A DNA stretch of 64,000 nucleotides, from the NCBI GenBank assembly GCA_024734495.1, contig JALMQS010000102.1, positions 10,870,640 to 10,934,639 of the forward strand. Direction: 5' to 3'. Of the stretch, positions 10,262 through 21,407 are shown piece by piece. The position numbers and the translations under genes were made by a program. The notes beneath the pieces are model-generated. The model searched no databases. It was given only the letters and a program-made list of their open reading frames with translations, and was not told the DNA's origin. The DNA is from Forficula auricularia. Lineage: Eukaryota > Arthropoda > Insecta > Dermaptera > Forficulidae. The stretch's first letter is position 1. Each line of letters begins with the position of its first letter.

Positions 10262-11368
10262 CTTATTTGAACTCATCGCGTCACACCTAATTTCTACACT
10301 TTTCCTTTATTTCAATCGGATTAAGATTTATTTATTTTGTTTTTATTTTATACACTATTAATAACTTATGACATTTAATAAGCACACCAATTTTGAAAAA
10401 AATCGTAAATCCATTTCTTAAAATGAAATTATTATATTTGAATAAATCTCATTAATTTTGCTTAACTTTGTAAAATTTATGGTATTTATAGCAAAAAAAT
10501 CCGATTTCTACTCTTTAAACAAATTTAGTTAGAATTTAGTTACATAAATTAAAAGTAAAAAGAACCTATCAATTAAAATTTTAATTATGCAACTATTACT
10601 CTAGAAATTATTGTATAAGTGTGCATGTCTAATCTGGTGTTCTAAGCCTAGAGAATGCAATTTGAGTTCTGTTCATCATTTCTGGTTGTCTAAATACAGG
10701 CGTTACCGTACGGTGCTGCCCTCTTCTTAACTTATAGCGGCCATATTGTTAATTAGAAAGAAAACTTTTTTTTTTGGCTTTAGAGAACTATGCCCATACA
10801 GCCACGAAAGAAAACTTGAGCAATGATAATATTTATCTATTAATTAATATTAAGCAGTGAAAAAAAATCAACTGGTGTGGTCACCACACGACTTTCTCAT
10901 TAATTTCTCCTTTATTTCAAATCATCGCGACACTTCTAATTTACCTATAACTACCCCAAGGCGTATTGCGCTAACAGAGTGACTGTTCTTAACAAGAATA
11001 AAGTTACAACAAACCCAAAAATGTCCTTGGAGGAAAAGTGAGAAACATGGGTATTTTTACTATAAACCCTCTCACCAAACTCAAATACAAATTTTCCCTT
11101 TGTCATTTCTTCTTCTACTTGTGCCATGTGCGTATTCTGTGTAGGGGGCCCTTATCCATTATTGTATACAAGAGTGTTGACTTTAGCCTGACGAAATATA
11201 TGTAGATTCCGCATCCGTTACCCCGCATATTGCGGAGCCAGGAATGCTGTTTACGTCCAGGCCCGGGTCTCCCTTCAATTTTCCCCTGGATAGTGAGTTG
11301 GAATGGAATATCGGTCGCCCCTAAGTATGTGGGCCAGATATAATATGTTTTGCGTTGTTTCACAATAC
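10262..11368. other. AT-rich non-coding stretch
   Basis: Contains a partial copy of the flank of the 10008 insertion at about 10880-10950 (CACCACACGACTTTCTCATT...), which serves as an empty-site paralogue. No coding region is recognised. A GC-richer piece at 11115-11340 has a short open frame on the minus strand with no recognisable domain. Confidence 0.5.
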
Positions 11369-11835
11369 TTAGGAATGAATATCAAAACCAAATTTCACAC
11401 GTAGTTTTGGTCCATTGAGATTAAGAGCTGATTAGATTTTGGTGCATATCGATCCAAAATTAAGGGAGGTGGAGGGGGGTTAAAAATTTAAAATCTAGGT
11501 CGTTTGAGCAAACTCAACCAAATTTTGTATACATAATCAGTGGGTTCCCAGAAGTCTAAAAATGCAAAAACTAACCGCCCAAAATGGGGGGAGAGGGGTG
11601 GGGGTCAAAAAATGAAAATCTTGGCCATTTACCAAACTCAACCAAATTTTGTATACATAATCAGTGTGTCCCTAGGAGTTTAAAAATGCCAAAACTAACC
11701 CCTCCCTCCCCTCCCCTGATGATTATAAATAATTTTATAAAATATTAATGTAAGTGAGGGGCCAGTTTGTATGGTAAAGTCAAGTGGATGGCCTGATGGC
11801 CACATCAGAACACGTCAGCTTATATAATTTTGAGT
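11369..11835 (+). repeat. Repeat family A, copy 1 (5'-truncated)
   Basis: Contains the family's internal tandem unit, marked by ACTCAACCAAATTTTGTATA, CATAATCAGTGGG and CTAAAAATGCAAAAACTAACC, and ends in GTATGGTAAAGTCAAGTGG, GGCCACATCAGAACACGTCAG. Six other copies lie at 15735-16250, 34955-35670, 42785-43430, 53600-54270, 59230-60115 and 63325-64000. It is non-coding. Confidence 0.7.
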
Positions 11836-12084
11836 CGGTTTTATTTTTTTTTTATAAAAATTATATTTATATTAATTATTGCAATTCCGTTACGCGTTTT
11901 TACCTCTTCATCACAATCACATTTCTCATTGAGAGTAGCTCCCAGAGGATAAAACTGTACATATTAAACTGTTTATGAAAGTTTCCCTGTCCTTTTTTAC
12001 GTCCAACTAGCTATTATTTTGGTATCACTTGATATTGATTTCCAAAAAAAAATAATTAATTATTGTTTTATACGTTTCAAAGGA

Positions 12085-13085
12085 TTATTTCATTAATAAT
12101 AAGTCGCGACATGCACTAGGCATATAATATGTCAATGTGACATTTGAAATATTGGTGTATTTATAGTTAAGTAATTGTTGGGGGCCTAGAACTCTCAATT
12201 TGTTGTTAATGCATCCTTCCAGAGTACAGGTCATTCGTTCAAGGTTCTTTTTCATCTTTTTTTTCACAAAGCGACCTCAGACGTCGACGTCGACGTCATC
12301 GTCACGTGTTGGCTAATGACGAGTTCGATAATTCATCTATTTCTGATGACAGTTCGACACCTTGATCTTGAACTGCTCTTACGTAAAGACGTCAATCAAG
12401 TATCAATTCTATAGAATCGGAAATAGAATTTGAATATAAATAGCAACGTTCGTGTCCTAATATAGAATCTTTTTACGGCGAATTATTCATATTAGTATAA
12501 ATATAGATATAAAGTTCAATAGTATCTCGAATGACAACAAAAATTAAGAATAAATTAAAGGAATTTTAATTTAATTTATTTTCTTAGAAAGACGGACTGG
12601 TAAGCGAAATAAGTAGGTTATAATTAGAGACCGGATTTTTATGAAATGAAAACTGCCAAAATATGCAGTTAAAAAGGCTGAAATATGCAAGTATTATGCA
12701 GAATACGTTGAAATATGTAAATATATGCAGTAAAAATTGGCAAAATACATTTTTTTATGCACTAAAAAATTAAAATTGAAAACAAAAAGACTATATATTT
12801 GAAGTAGTGCTATGAAAGAAATAAAATGATAAAGTAAGCTATAGAAACCAAGTGTCAAATATGTACATTAATTGAGTAAAAAATTTCACAAAATTATCAT
12901 TATATTTAATATATTAAAAAAATCGTTAAACTCAAAGAAATAATAGATGCTCTTGAATAAAATCAACATAATAAATATAATGTTTCAAAAAATCTGAACA
13001 AAAAATTACAGGGTGGGGAGGTAATTTTATTTAACAGACAAGATTGTATTGTATTGCTTTTATTTACAAATATTTGACCGGCTAT
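12085..13085. other. AT-rich stretch with ATATGCA-rich repeat
   Basis: 12640-12740 is dense in ATATGCA/ATGCAG words, and a related patch occurs at 15070-15150 on the far side of the RTE LINE. They may be the two sides of one older repeat that the LINE entered. 12280-12300 carries a GACGTC-rich run. No coding region is supported. Confidence 0.4.
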
Positions 13086-13093
13086 AATCTGAT

Positions 13094-14482
13094 GTGGGAA
13101 ACTGGAATCGGGTGTGGGAAACTGGAAAATGGCCGGATGACTGGGTGAGTTCGGTTTTTGTCCCAATACACAAGAAAGGACCCAAAAACATTTGTGATAA
13201 TTACAGGCTTATTGCTCTGATACCTCATGCAAGTAAAATAATGTTGTCTATCATCCATGAAAGGCTTAAGTACTACGTTGATTGGCAAATCCCACCTAAC
13301 CAGACGGGTTTCGTTAAAGGTAAAGGAACTCGCGAACAAATATTGAACATAAGACTCATAATTGAAAAAGCAAGGGAGTTCTATATACCAGTTTATTTTT
13401 GCTTTGTAGATTACTGCAAAGCATTTGACAGCCTTCAATGGCCAAAACTTTGGGAGATTTTAGGGAAAATGGGGGTCCCACAACATCTGATTTTATTAAT
13501 AAAGAGTCTATACGACAACAACTCTGGTGTGGTTCGGATCGAAAACAGTTTGTCAGATGAGTTTAGCATAGGCAGAGGGGTGCGTCAGGGGTGTATTTTG
13601 TCGCCTACTCTCTTCAACATATATGGAGAATATGTCATGCGGATGGTCTTGGAGGGATGGAATGGTGGCGTCTCTGTGGGGGGTGTGAAGTTGACTAACT
13701 TGAGATATGCAGATGATACAGCCCTGCTTGCAAACTCGGAAGAAGAATTAGTCCATCTCCTTGGGAGACTTGAAAAAGTAAGCAGAGAGTATGGGCTGGA
13801 GATAAATCATACCAAAACTAAGATCATGATTATCGACCGAGCGAATAACAACATGTCCAACATTAGAAGAATCGATGGTTACGATGTGGTCGATCACTTC
13901 ATATATCTTGGGTCCATGATAACCAACAAGGGCGGATGTGACGATGAAATCAACAGGCGTGTTCAGATGGGGAGATCTGTGATGACGAAACTAAAAAAAA
14001 TCTGGCAGGATAACAGCCTAACTATCAACACTAAAAAACTAATAGTTAAATCACTGGTCTTTCCTGTCATGTTGTATGCGTCAGAAACATGGACAGTGAA
14101 GAAGGTCAACCGCAGAAAAATTGATGCCTTCGAGCTATGGTGCTGGAGGCGAATGTTACGTATTCCCTGGACAGCGCGGCGAACAAACGTCTCGATTCTT
14201 AAGCAAGTGCGGGCTGACCAGCGTCTGTCAAGTATTGTGCTCACAAGAGTCATGAGATACTTTGGCCATCTTACTCGTGCCAGTGATGGGTTGGAGCGGA
14301 TCGTGATCCAGGGAAGAGTTGAGGGTTCACGGAGAAGGGGCAGATCTCCGGCCAGATGGACCGATCAAATAAGAGAGGGGACCGGCGCGAGCTTCCAGGG
14401 TGCTTCGACGGTGGCCCGCAATCGTTCCAAATGGAGAGCAGTGATCCGCAAAATAAAATCTGTGGGCGTGTGGAGTCAGTAG
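13094..14482 (+). pseudogene. RTE/BovB-like LINE reverse transcriptase, 5'-truncated
   Basis: An uninterrupted 462-codon frame. RT blocks in order: TGKWPDDW (residues 10-17), KKGPKNICDNYRLIAL, motif A FVDYCKAFD (104-112), motif B GVRQGCILSPTLFN (about 162-175), motif C YADD (205-208). The C-terminal region has ETWTVKKVNRRKIDAFELWC and WRRMLRIPWTARRTN, the hallmark of RTE-type and 'craniofacial development protein 2-like' proteins. The N-terminal endonuclease is missing, so the copy is truncated; the first codon is GTG in a small tandem duplication of TGGGAAACTGG. All RT catalytic residues are kept, so the insertion looks recent. It would act in target-primed reverse transcription. It is a retroelement, not a host gene. 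Confidence 0.9.
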
Positions 14483-14600
14483 GGTCACGTAACTTCTGCA
14501 AAGAAGAATGCGACTTCGAAGAAGAAGAATCTGATCCCTGCACTAATTTAGACACACACACACACGAACACTCAATGTCGAAAATGTCACGAAGGACGTT
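14483..14600 (+). mobile_element. 3' untranslated end of the RTE-like LINE
   Basis: After the stop come AAGAAG-rich sequence and an (AC)n tract at about 14552-14563. Short tandem 3' tails are usual for RTE elements. The exact end is not clear. Confidence 0.4.
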
Positions 14601-15247
14601 AAAAAAAAGTAATAAATAATTAACAAAGGATCTCAAAAATAATTACAATTTGATTATAATTGTGAACAATTTATGTTTATAAGTATTTTTCTCAATTAAC
14701 TTCAGGTTATTATGTCTACGATCACTTATAATTGATTTATACTATGAAAAGTAGCGCTCCACATCCTCAGAAGTAATGGGGACAAATTTAAAGTAGCTTA
14801 AAACCCCCTTTGGAAAGTTTTCGTCATTTTCGTGTAGTATCTAGTCAAATCAAAGCACAACTGAATAAAAAGAAAAATCAGTGGGTTGCTGTTTTGTAGC
14901 TACGTTTACATCCTTTGTAATTACTTCGTAGTCCAATAATACAATCTTGTCGTTGAGGCCTATTTCAGTTTTTTTCGAATTTAAATTAGTGTCCTCCTGT
15001 TTGATTTGTTCATTTTTTTCATTCTTTCTCAGAAAATTTACTTTTAAAAAATCTGTATTTGGCGCCAAATAAGCAATATTTGACAAAAAATCGTTCAAAT
15101 ATGCAATTTTATGCAATATTACTCAAATATGCAAAAATATGCAGTATAAAATTTAACCCACAGTATCCTAGATACATGATGATACAGATAGATAATTGAT
15201 CCCCTGGGTCGTATGTGGCTGCAAACAAAATATGCAATTGCATAGGA

Positions 15248-15442
15248 ATCCGGTCTATAGTTATAATGAAAGGCAGTCCAAATTATTAAAATTTTTTATT
15301 CAAATATTGACGTTTCAGAAACCTTTTCCAAGTTATACTCACCCATCAATAACTATTCATTACCCTGAAGAAGGAGAGAAAAGATCACTGAAACGTCGGT
15401 ATTTGAATAAAAAATTTTAATAATTTGGACTGCCTTTCATTA
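15248..15442. repeat. PLE-end inverted pair 2
   Basis: The arm TATAATGAAAGGCAGTCCAA ... TTATTCAAATATTGACGTTTC is repeated inverted as GAAACGTCGGTATTTGAATA ... TTGGACTGCCTTTCATTATA. CCCTGAAGAAGGAGAG precedes GAAACGTCGG, a typical Penelope-type end. A CTGAAGA core is allowed in hammerheads (CUGANGA), but stem II is poor here. Confidence 0.6.
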
Positions 15443-15734
15443 TAACCTACTTATTAAAGGAAATAGTGAAAACTTTTTCAAGCTTCGGTACTCTTTCGTG
15501 GTGATTTTACGTACAGTGGAACGTCGGTTAAGAACTTGATCCGGCCTATATTATGTAAATGTTTCCCAAAGTGTAGAAAAATTCAGAGCCAAATTTCTCT
15601 TACTATTTATCGTTAACATAATTTTTACTTTCACATATATATTCTATAGAATATAATGGGGAAGTATTGTTTAGTTTCTTTTAGGACAAACAATTAATTG
15701 TCTTTATTAATTTTTGAAATATCGAAATAAATGT

Positions 15735-16250
15735 TTTTACTTTACCATACAGGATATAGTCAAATATTGGAATCGTGCATGAAAAAAGTGTTTTTTTGCT
15801 TCTTTTTTTCGAAATATCTCAAAAACGGTTGAAACTATTTTGATTAAAAAAATTATATTTTTCGAGATAATAATTGTTTTGTCATAATGTCTCTTGGTCT
15901 GTTCGTAAACAAATTTTTGTGGACGAGCTAGCTCAAAAACTGGTGTGAATATCAAAACCAAATTTCACATGTAGTTTTGTTGCATTGAGCTTAAGAGCTG
16001 ATTAGATTTTGGTGGATATCGACACAAAATTAAGGGCGTGGAGGGGGGTTAAAAATTAAAAATCTAGGCCATTTGAATAAACTCAACCAAATTTTGTATA
16101 CATAATCTGTGGGCCCACAGAAGTCTTAAAATGCAAAATCTACCCCCCCCCCCTTCCCTATAAGATTATAAATTGTATTATTAAATATTAAATATAAGTG
16201 GTTGTATGGTAAAGTCAAGTGGATGGCCACATCAGAACGTGTCAGTTTAT
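15735..16250 (+). repeat. Repeat family A, copy 2
   Basis: Begins with ACTTTACCATACA at 15739-15751 and has the inverse TGTATGGTAAAGT at 16203-16215, then GGATGGCCACATCAGAACG. The interior has the AACCAAATTTTGTATACAT unit. An open frame on the minus strand here is shadow. Confidence 0.65.
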
Positions 16251-16993
16251 TTTTTTAACACAGTTTTTTTTAAGTATCTACGCTACATATTTGATTGAAA
16301 TTAAATTTTTTCTATCTCTTTATGAATGATTTTTTATATTAAACATTTTTATTATTATCATGTATACCTTAATTCATGTGTTCAAGTCTCTGTTCGTCAG
16401 GAACCCGGAACATTTTAAGGCATATCTCATAACTCATAAGTATTTTCTCACTAATTCGTCAAATCAAAAAAATTAATTATACACAAGCGAAAATTATATA
16501 TAGTATAATAACATTCAATTAAAAATTTGATGCTTAAAAACATAGAAATAAATCAATAAAAAAATATATATCTTTTTACTATTTAAAATTTATTAAACAA
16601 AAATCTAAATATAACAGAAACTATAATTTATTATTAAGATATAATTTTAATTCTATTTAGCAATATATTAGAAATATATTACGTGGATGGTAAGAGATCT
16701 ATAATTATTATCAGTGGTCCAGCCAAACTGAAAATCTTTGAGAATTTTTTTAATACTATGGACCTTTTCTTAAAATAATCTTATAAGATTAATTAAGGGC
16801 TGATTAAACACTTTCAGTGAATCGCTGAATTCAAATTAATCACTTATAATAAAAATCAATAAGTACGAAATTCGTTGTAAAGTCGATTAAAAAAAAAAAA
16901 AAAAAAAAATTGTAAATATTCTTATTTATGTGTGGCCCTTGGAAATTTTTAAATCTTCAATGCGTAGTGCAATTTGGGTCGGCAAGGCTTGAT

Positions 16994-17598
16994 TTAAGGG
17001 AGTTCGAGACTGCTTATCTATCTTAATGATCTTCCAAAAAATCTTTTGTATTTTTCCAGAGTGACAACTTTTGCATACTAAATTTTTTAATAAAAAAATT
17101 ATAAATAATTAGGTTAATTTCGAATAAAAATCTTTGTTTTGATAATATTAATAAAAAGAATATTGAGATAAATTTTTTCTCATTATAAAAACATTTATTT
17201 AACACAAAAACGTTTTCAATAAATAGAGTTACTAGTGCTTTTGTCATATTATGTTGGCTGCAAATAACTTTTTATTTATACATTTATGAATAACTAATTA
17301 ACTAGATTGTCAAATCTATTGAAAAATGTATCATTCGATTCATAAAAGTTGAATTATTGATCTGTATAAATTTGTTGAAAATGGTATAATTTGTATAGAA
17401 GTTATAGCCCTTTTAAAAGCTCGGTCCATTTACTTCCATGTTAAAATGACAATTTTCAATAATTTATTTCTCGGTAATGAGAGAGACGATCAACTTCAAA
17501 TTTCGGTAATAAATATTTAATGCATCAATGATTCGATGGTAAAAATTTGAGAATTATCTTATAAAAATGATAAACAGTCCCGAACCTCCTTAAGTATA
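16994..17598 (-). mobile_element. Family C TIR element, copy 1
   Basis: Ends are TTAAGGGAGTTCGAGACTGC and GTCCCGAACCTCCTTAAG. The interior matches 25886-26490 and 46862-47446 over most of its length (GGACCGAGCTTTTAAAAGGG, TTCAACTTTTATGAATCGAA and others). It may be flanked by TTAA or TA; the superfamily is not assigned. It contains no transposase. Confidence 0.65.
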
Positions 17599-17618
17599 TG
17601 TATATAAATATATATTCC

Positions 17619-17917
17619 CGAGGGGTGAACCGCGACCTAATATGCTGTACACCTACTTCCACTTGTACTTCCAAATTTTTGAAAGTACTTGGAAATATTT
17701 CCAAGTGCTTCCAAATATTTCCAAGTACTTCCAAATATTTCCAGGTACTTACTTCCAAATATTTCCAAGTACTTTCAAATATTTCCAAGCACTTCCAGAT
17801 ATTCCCAAGTACTTCCAAATGTTTCCAAGTAATTCCAAAAATTTCCAAGTAATTCCAAATATTTCCAAGTACTTCCAAAGAGGTGTACACCTACTTCCAA
17901 TCGCGGATCACCTCTAG
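17619..17917. mobile_element. Minisatellite-bearing hAT-like element, copy 2
   Basis: TIR CGAGGGGTGAACCGCGA at the left and TCGCGGATCACCTCTAG at the right. The 8-bp duplication TATATTCC lies at 17611-17618 and 17918-17925. The interior is about ten variants of CAAATATTTCCAAGTACTTC, between GTACACCTACTTCCACTTG and GTACACCTACTTCCAATCG. Confidence 0.85.
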
Positions 17918-18297
17918 TATATTCCCTTCATTTTCAAGCCGATCTTGTTTAGAATTTTAAGAATATATGAATTCATCCTTTAATATTATTTTATAATACA
18001 TATAAATAAAAATATGCACATTTTATAAAATGATTTCTCAGGATTAAGGAACAATTTGTTGTATAATTGTGAAAATTATTCTAAATAAATACAATTTTAA
18101 GTACACTTTTACAGAGAATTTGATTGAAATGTGAAAAAGAAAAGAAGTGATTGAGAAGTGAGATTACATATTAATAATAATATATTGGAATGATCAATTT
18201 GTGTTGAACGAAGTGAGTAATTCCAAGTGAATGTGCATCTAATAGTCCAGACTACAAAATGGGTGCTTTTTCTTGCATGCTTGGTGCGCACCTCTCA

Positions 18298-18433
18298 CTA
18301 GAAACGTCCCAGCCGCTCTTTGTCGTCATCTTTCAAATGATAGGCTGGAGCAAATTCTTCAGAACCTGAAGCTGCCTGCAGCTTCAGTACTGGATTCGGT
18401 TGAGTGTTGTGCCTTCCTCCTAAAGATGTGTAT
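18298..18433 (-). CDS. Terminal coding exon of an unidentified host gene
   Basis: On the minus strand a strong acceptor (long T tract, then CTTTACAG) ends at 18434. The exon starts at 18433, one base completing a split codon, then 44 codons to TAG at 18300-18298. The peptide begins YTSLGGRHNTQPNPVLKLQA and ends AYHLKDDDKERLGRF. Base composition is near 50% GC in a very AT-rich setting and no repeat family covers it. It has no membrane segment or known domain; its tail is charged and hydrophilic, as in the cytoplasmic end of a larger protein. Upstream exons would be at higher coordinates and were not found. A 219-base plus-strand frame over the same bases lacks splice support. The product is unknown. 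Confidence 0.6.
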
Positions 18434-18465
18434 CTGTAAAGAAAAAAAAAAAGAAACAAAATGTA
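18434..18465 (-). promoter_or_regulatory. Splice acceptor and polypyrimidine tract for the 18298-18433 exon
   Basis: Read on the minus strand: TTTTGTTTC, an 11-base T run, then CTTTACAG directly before the open frame. It is among the strongest acceptor-like signals in the window. Confidence 0.6.
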
Positions 18466-18531
18466 TTATTTTGAAAATTATTAAATGCTAAGATAACTTA
18501 TTTCTAAAATATACTATTCTTCCAGAACTAT

Positions 18532-19505
18532 TTTTAACCGACTTTAAAAAAGGAGGAGGTTCTCAATTCGACTGATTTTTTTTTGTGTCTATGTTACTTC
18601 ATATCTTCGCCAATTGTGAACCTATTTTGATTATTTTTTTGCATTGGGTTCAGTCTAGTTTCCGATTGTTCCCATTTTTTTCATTGGTATTGGACCTTTT
18701 TTGATATGTTTGTTCAGGCATAACTTCTTTGTTTATGAACCGATTTTAATGATTCTTTTTTTATTGGTACCTTAGGGGTGGTACCATATTTATTTGGTCA
18801 TGTTCTGTAGATATGATCAATGACGAAATAACGCACATCTCCAATACTTATGACCAAATAAACGAAATTATAATAAATAAAATCTTTTATAAAAAAAACT
18901 TAAAACATTCATTTAAAACCCGCAAACGTTTCCAGAGAATTTATATATTTATGAATTTAATTTTATTATCATTTTCTGATTCATTCGCCCGACGCTTTCT
19001 CTTACGAGATGCATGCAAGGTATTATATTAAGTCACTATTAATAACATCACTAAAAAGAGAAAAATAAAAATAATTTTTATAAAAAAAATAAATAAAACC
19101 TACTTCAAAAAAATTAAATGCAACAAATAAAATAATAATAACTTAAAAATCAAATAAAATACACTAAAAGGTATAAAATAATTATCTTATTTAGTTAGAA
19201 CTAAATGACGAAATATTAACATGAAATTACTTTTTGAAGTCGGTGCCAAACATAGATTTTATGAATCGGACTAGACACTAGACGGATCTTACTTAGTACG
19301 TTTGGCGAGTACGCTCGCTTATATAGTTTGTTTGGCACCGACTTCAAAAACTAATTTCATGTTAATATTTCGTCGTTTAGTTGTAACTAAATAAGATAAT
19401 TATTTTATACCTTTTAGTGTATTTTATTTTATTTTTAAGTTATTATTATTTTATTTGTTGCATTCAATTTTTTGAAGTCGGTTTTATTTTTTTTTTTATA
19501 AAAAT
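18532..19505 (+). repeat. Repeat family D, copy 2
   Basis: Starts TTTTTAACCGACTTTAAAAA and GGAGGAGGTTCTC, and ends TTTTTTGAAGTCGGTTTTA. The 3' half (19080-19500) is a palindrome around CGGATCTTACTTAGTACG, with TTGGCACCGACTTCAAAAA facing its reverse complement. AT-rich, with no supported frame. Confidence 0.7.
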
Positions 19506-19689
19506 TATCGACAGTGGAAGGATCGGTGGGCTAAGTCCGTGGTGTAGGGTGGCCCTTATTTGGGTATTTTAGAATTTTTACGCTGACAGGGGCTCGTATG
19601 GTTCGAAATAAATTAAAAAAATATCCCCCAAGTTTCAAGTCTCTATCTCAATTTTAACCTGTGCCTCAGAGCGATGCAAGTTTCCCATC

Positions 19690-20045
19690 TAAATATCATG
19701 TGGTTTTTGGCATTAAAATATCAATTTTTTATTCCGACCAAAGAAATAGTTCAAAAAAATTGAAACTCTGTATACTTTATCCTTATAATAGTAGCTATCC
19801 TTTAGAATTTTTTACAAATTTTTAGCTATTTTAATTTTGGAGTTTCAGCTAGATAAAATACTACTAAGTGTTAGTATGTTATAGACTCCAAAATTATAAT
19901 AGCTAAAAATTTGTAAAAATTCTAAAGGATAGCTACTATTATAAGGATAAAGTCTAAAGAGTTTCAAATTTTTTGAATCATTACTTTGTCCGGAATAAAA
20001 AAATTGATAGTTCAATGCCAAAAACCCCATGTTATTTAGATGACT
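19690..20045. repeat. ~330-bp palindrome
   Basis: TGGTTTTTGGCATTAA ... CTATCCTTTAGAATTTTTTA is mirrored by TAAAAATTCTAAAGGATAG ... TTCAATGCCAAAAACC. The spacer is about 40 bp. No target duplication was identified. Confidence 0.6.
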
Positions 20046-20061
20046 TCAACCAAAGCACTTA

Positions 20062-20240
20062 GGGCCAGTTGTATCTCGGTTTGTAAAGTCTTTGTTAAGT
20101 TGACAAAAGGTCAATCCTTAGTATTCACCAAGTGCCCGGTCAGATGGCCAATCAGATGAAAGTGAGTGTCATCTGATTGGCCACGGTGAATACTAAGGAT
20201 TGACCGTTTGTCAACTTAACAAAGACTTTACAAACCGAGA
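20062..20240. mobile_element. Harbinger-like palindromic MITE, right end lost
   Basis: Left end GGGCCAGTTGTATCTCGG after TTA, with hairpin arms around GGCCAATCAGATGA/TCATCTGATTGGCC, the centre motif shared with 443-617 and 29111-29307. The right arm stops at ACCGAGA, so the final ~13 bases are missing. Confidence 0.55.
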
Positions 20241-20324
20241 GTCAAAACACTTGGTAACTAGCTCAACTTTTTTTTAGTTTTTCTTAATTGTTTTAATAAT
20301 TTTTTACTTAATTATTAAATTACG

Positions 20325-20405
20325 AGGTTTTCGTGCGTGCCTTCGGCACGCCCTCGAAGCTCGGCCCTCCGGGCTGGTGCCCTGACGGGCGGCGTCTCGG
20401 TCCAA
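20325..20405 (+). repeat. GC-rich box shared with 31089-31155
   Basis: GCCTTCGGCACGCCCTC, GCTCGGCCCTCCGGGC and CGGGCGGCGTCTCGG occur in the same order here and at 31089-31155. The strong GC contrast makes it stand out. It may be the end of a Helitron-like or other non-autonomous element; the class is unresolved. Confidence 0.4.
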
Positions 20406-21407
20406 AATTTTTATTCCTCTAAAAAACCACACTCCAAATGTATACTTGTAAACTCCCGAAAATACATATTCTCTTAAAAGTTTCGCTTCATTTTCTTCCT
20501 GACACAGCTACAGAAATGAGGCTCTAGATATGAATCTGGGAGTATTTTTTTTTTCTATAATCTACAGCATTGTGATATTTTTTGTGTGGAAATATGTAGA
20601 TTTATTTAAATAAGGGGTATCGTGTGAGGAGGAGAATTATATTATATCATTTTTTTTAAACATGGGATCGTTAATCGATATAAGGCTCCAAATATTTAAA
20701 AGAGATCAGGTGTTGTTTGTATGACAGGCTGCTCCAGTATTGCCACGAAAAACTCGGGCATGCGTGTCTTAAGTCGTTCAATTTTGTAAAAATCAAAAAA
20801 TAAGAATAACAAAATTTAGATTTTTAAAATATTATAAAAAAGTGGCAAATTATTAAAAAATTTACAAATAATATATAAAATATAAATCTAATAAGATGTG
20901 ATTAATTTCTTCTTCTGTGCGCAAAGAAAAGCAAATTGAATATTTAATTTTTAAGTGGTCAGAGAGGCGGGGAGGAGGAATAATTATCAATATATTTAAT
21001 GTTTCTTAATTTAAAATCAATTGGAGTGTTGCATTTGAAAATTCGAGTCCAAATTACGATTATAATTCAAATTTCACGCAAATATACCGACGGCATCAGC
21101 GCTCCCTGTCGGCAGCATTACGTCAGCGTTGCGGCAAATTAATCTGGCTTATTCTATATATTATGCTATTTATAAAGAGTAAGAGTGTTTCATAAATTCT
21201 ATTTATTTTCATCTAGGTAATCTTTTCGAGAATGTAATTTATTTATTTTTTTAACAGATGATTCAATAAAGTTCACCTGATTTGATAAATTATGAGGAAA
21301 AATGACATTGAAAAAAATCTCTCATTTATTATCCGTTAGATATATCAAGAATAATGACGGCCTCTTTTTCTTAGTTATTAATGCAAATATGTCATGCATG
21401 TAAGAGG

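Noticed and set aside
10031..10270. Overlapping open frames on both strands rich in Tyr, Lys and Ile (also 17525-17917 and 47442-47996)
   Set aside because: They are the 20-bp minisatellite read in frame. The unit has no stops in several frames, so long frames arise on both strands without coding function.
13963..14636. Minus-strand frames of 96 and 121 codons
   Set aside because: Antisense shadows of the RTE reverse transcriptase.
15363..15397. A further hammerhead at a CTGAAGA ... GAAACGTCGG end
   Set aside because: The core bases fit CUGANGA and GAAA, but stem II does not pair well and no stem III/cleavage triplet is visible, so it is kept only as a PLE end.
18273..18491. Plus-strand 72-codon frame
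   Set aside because: It is the antisense of the better-supported minus-strand exon and ends in the complement of the polypyrimidine tract.
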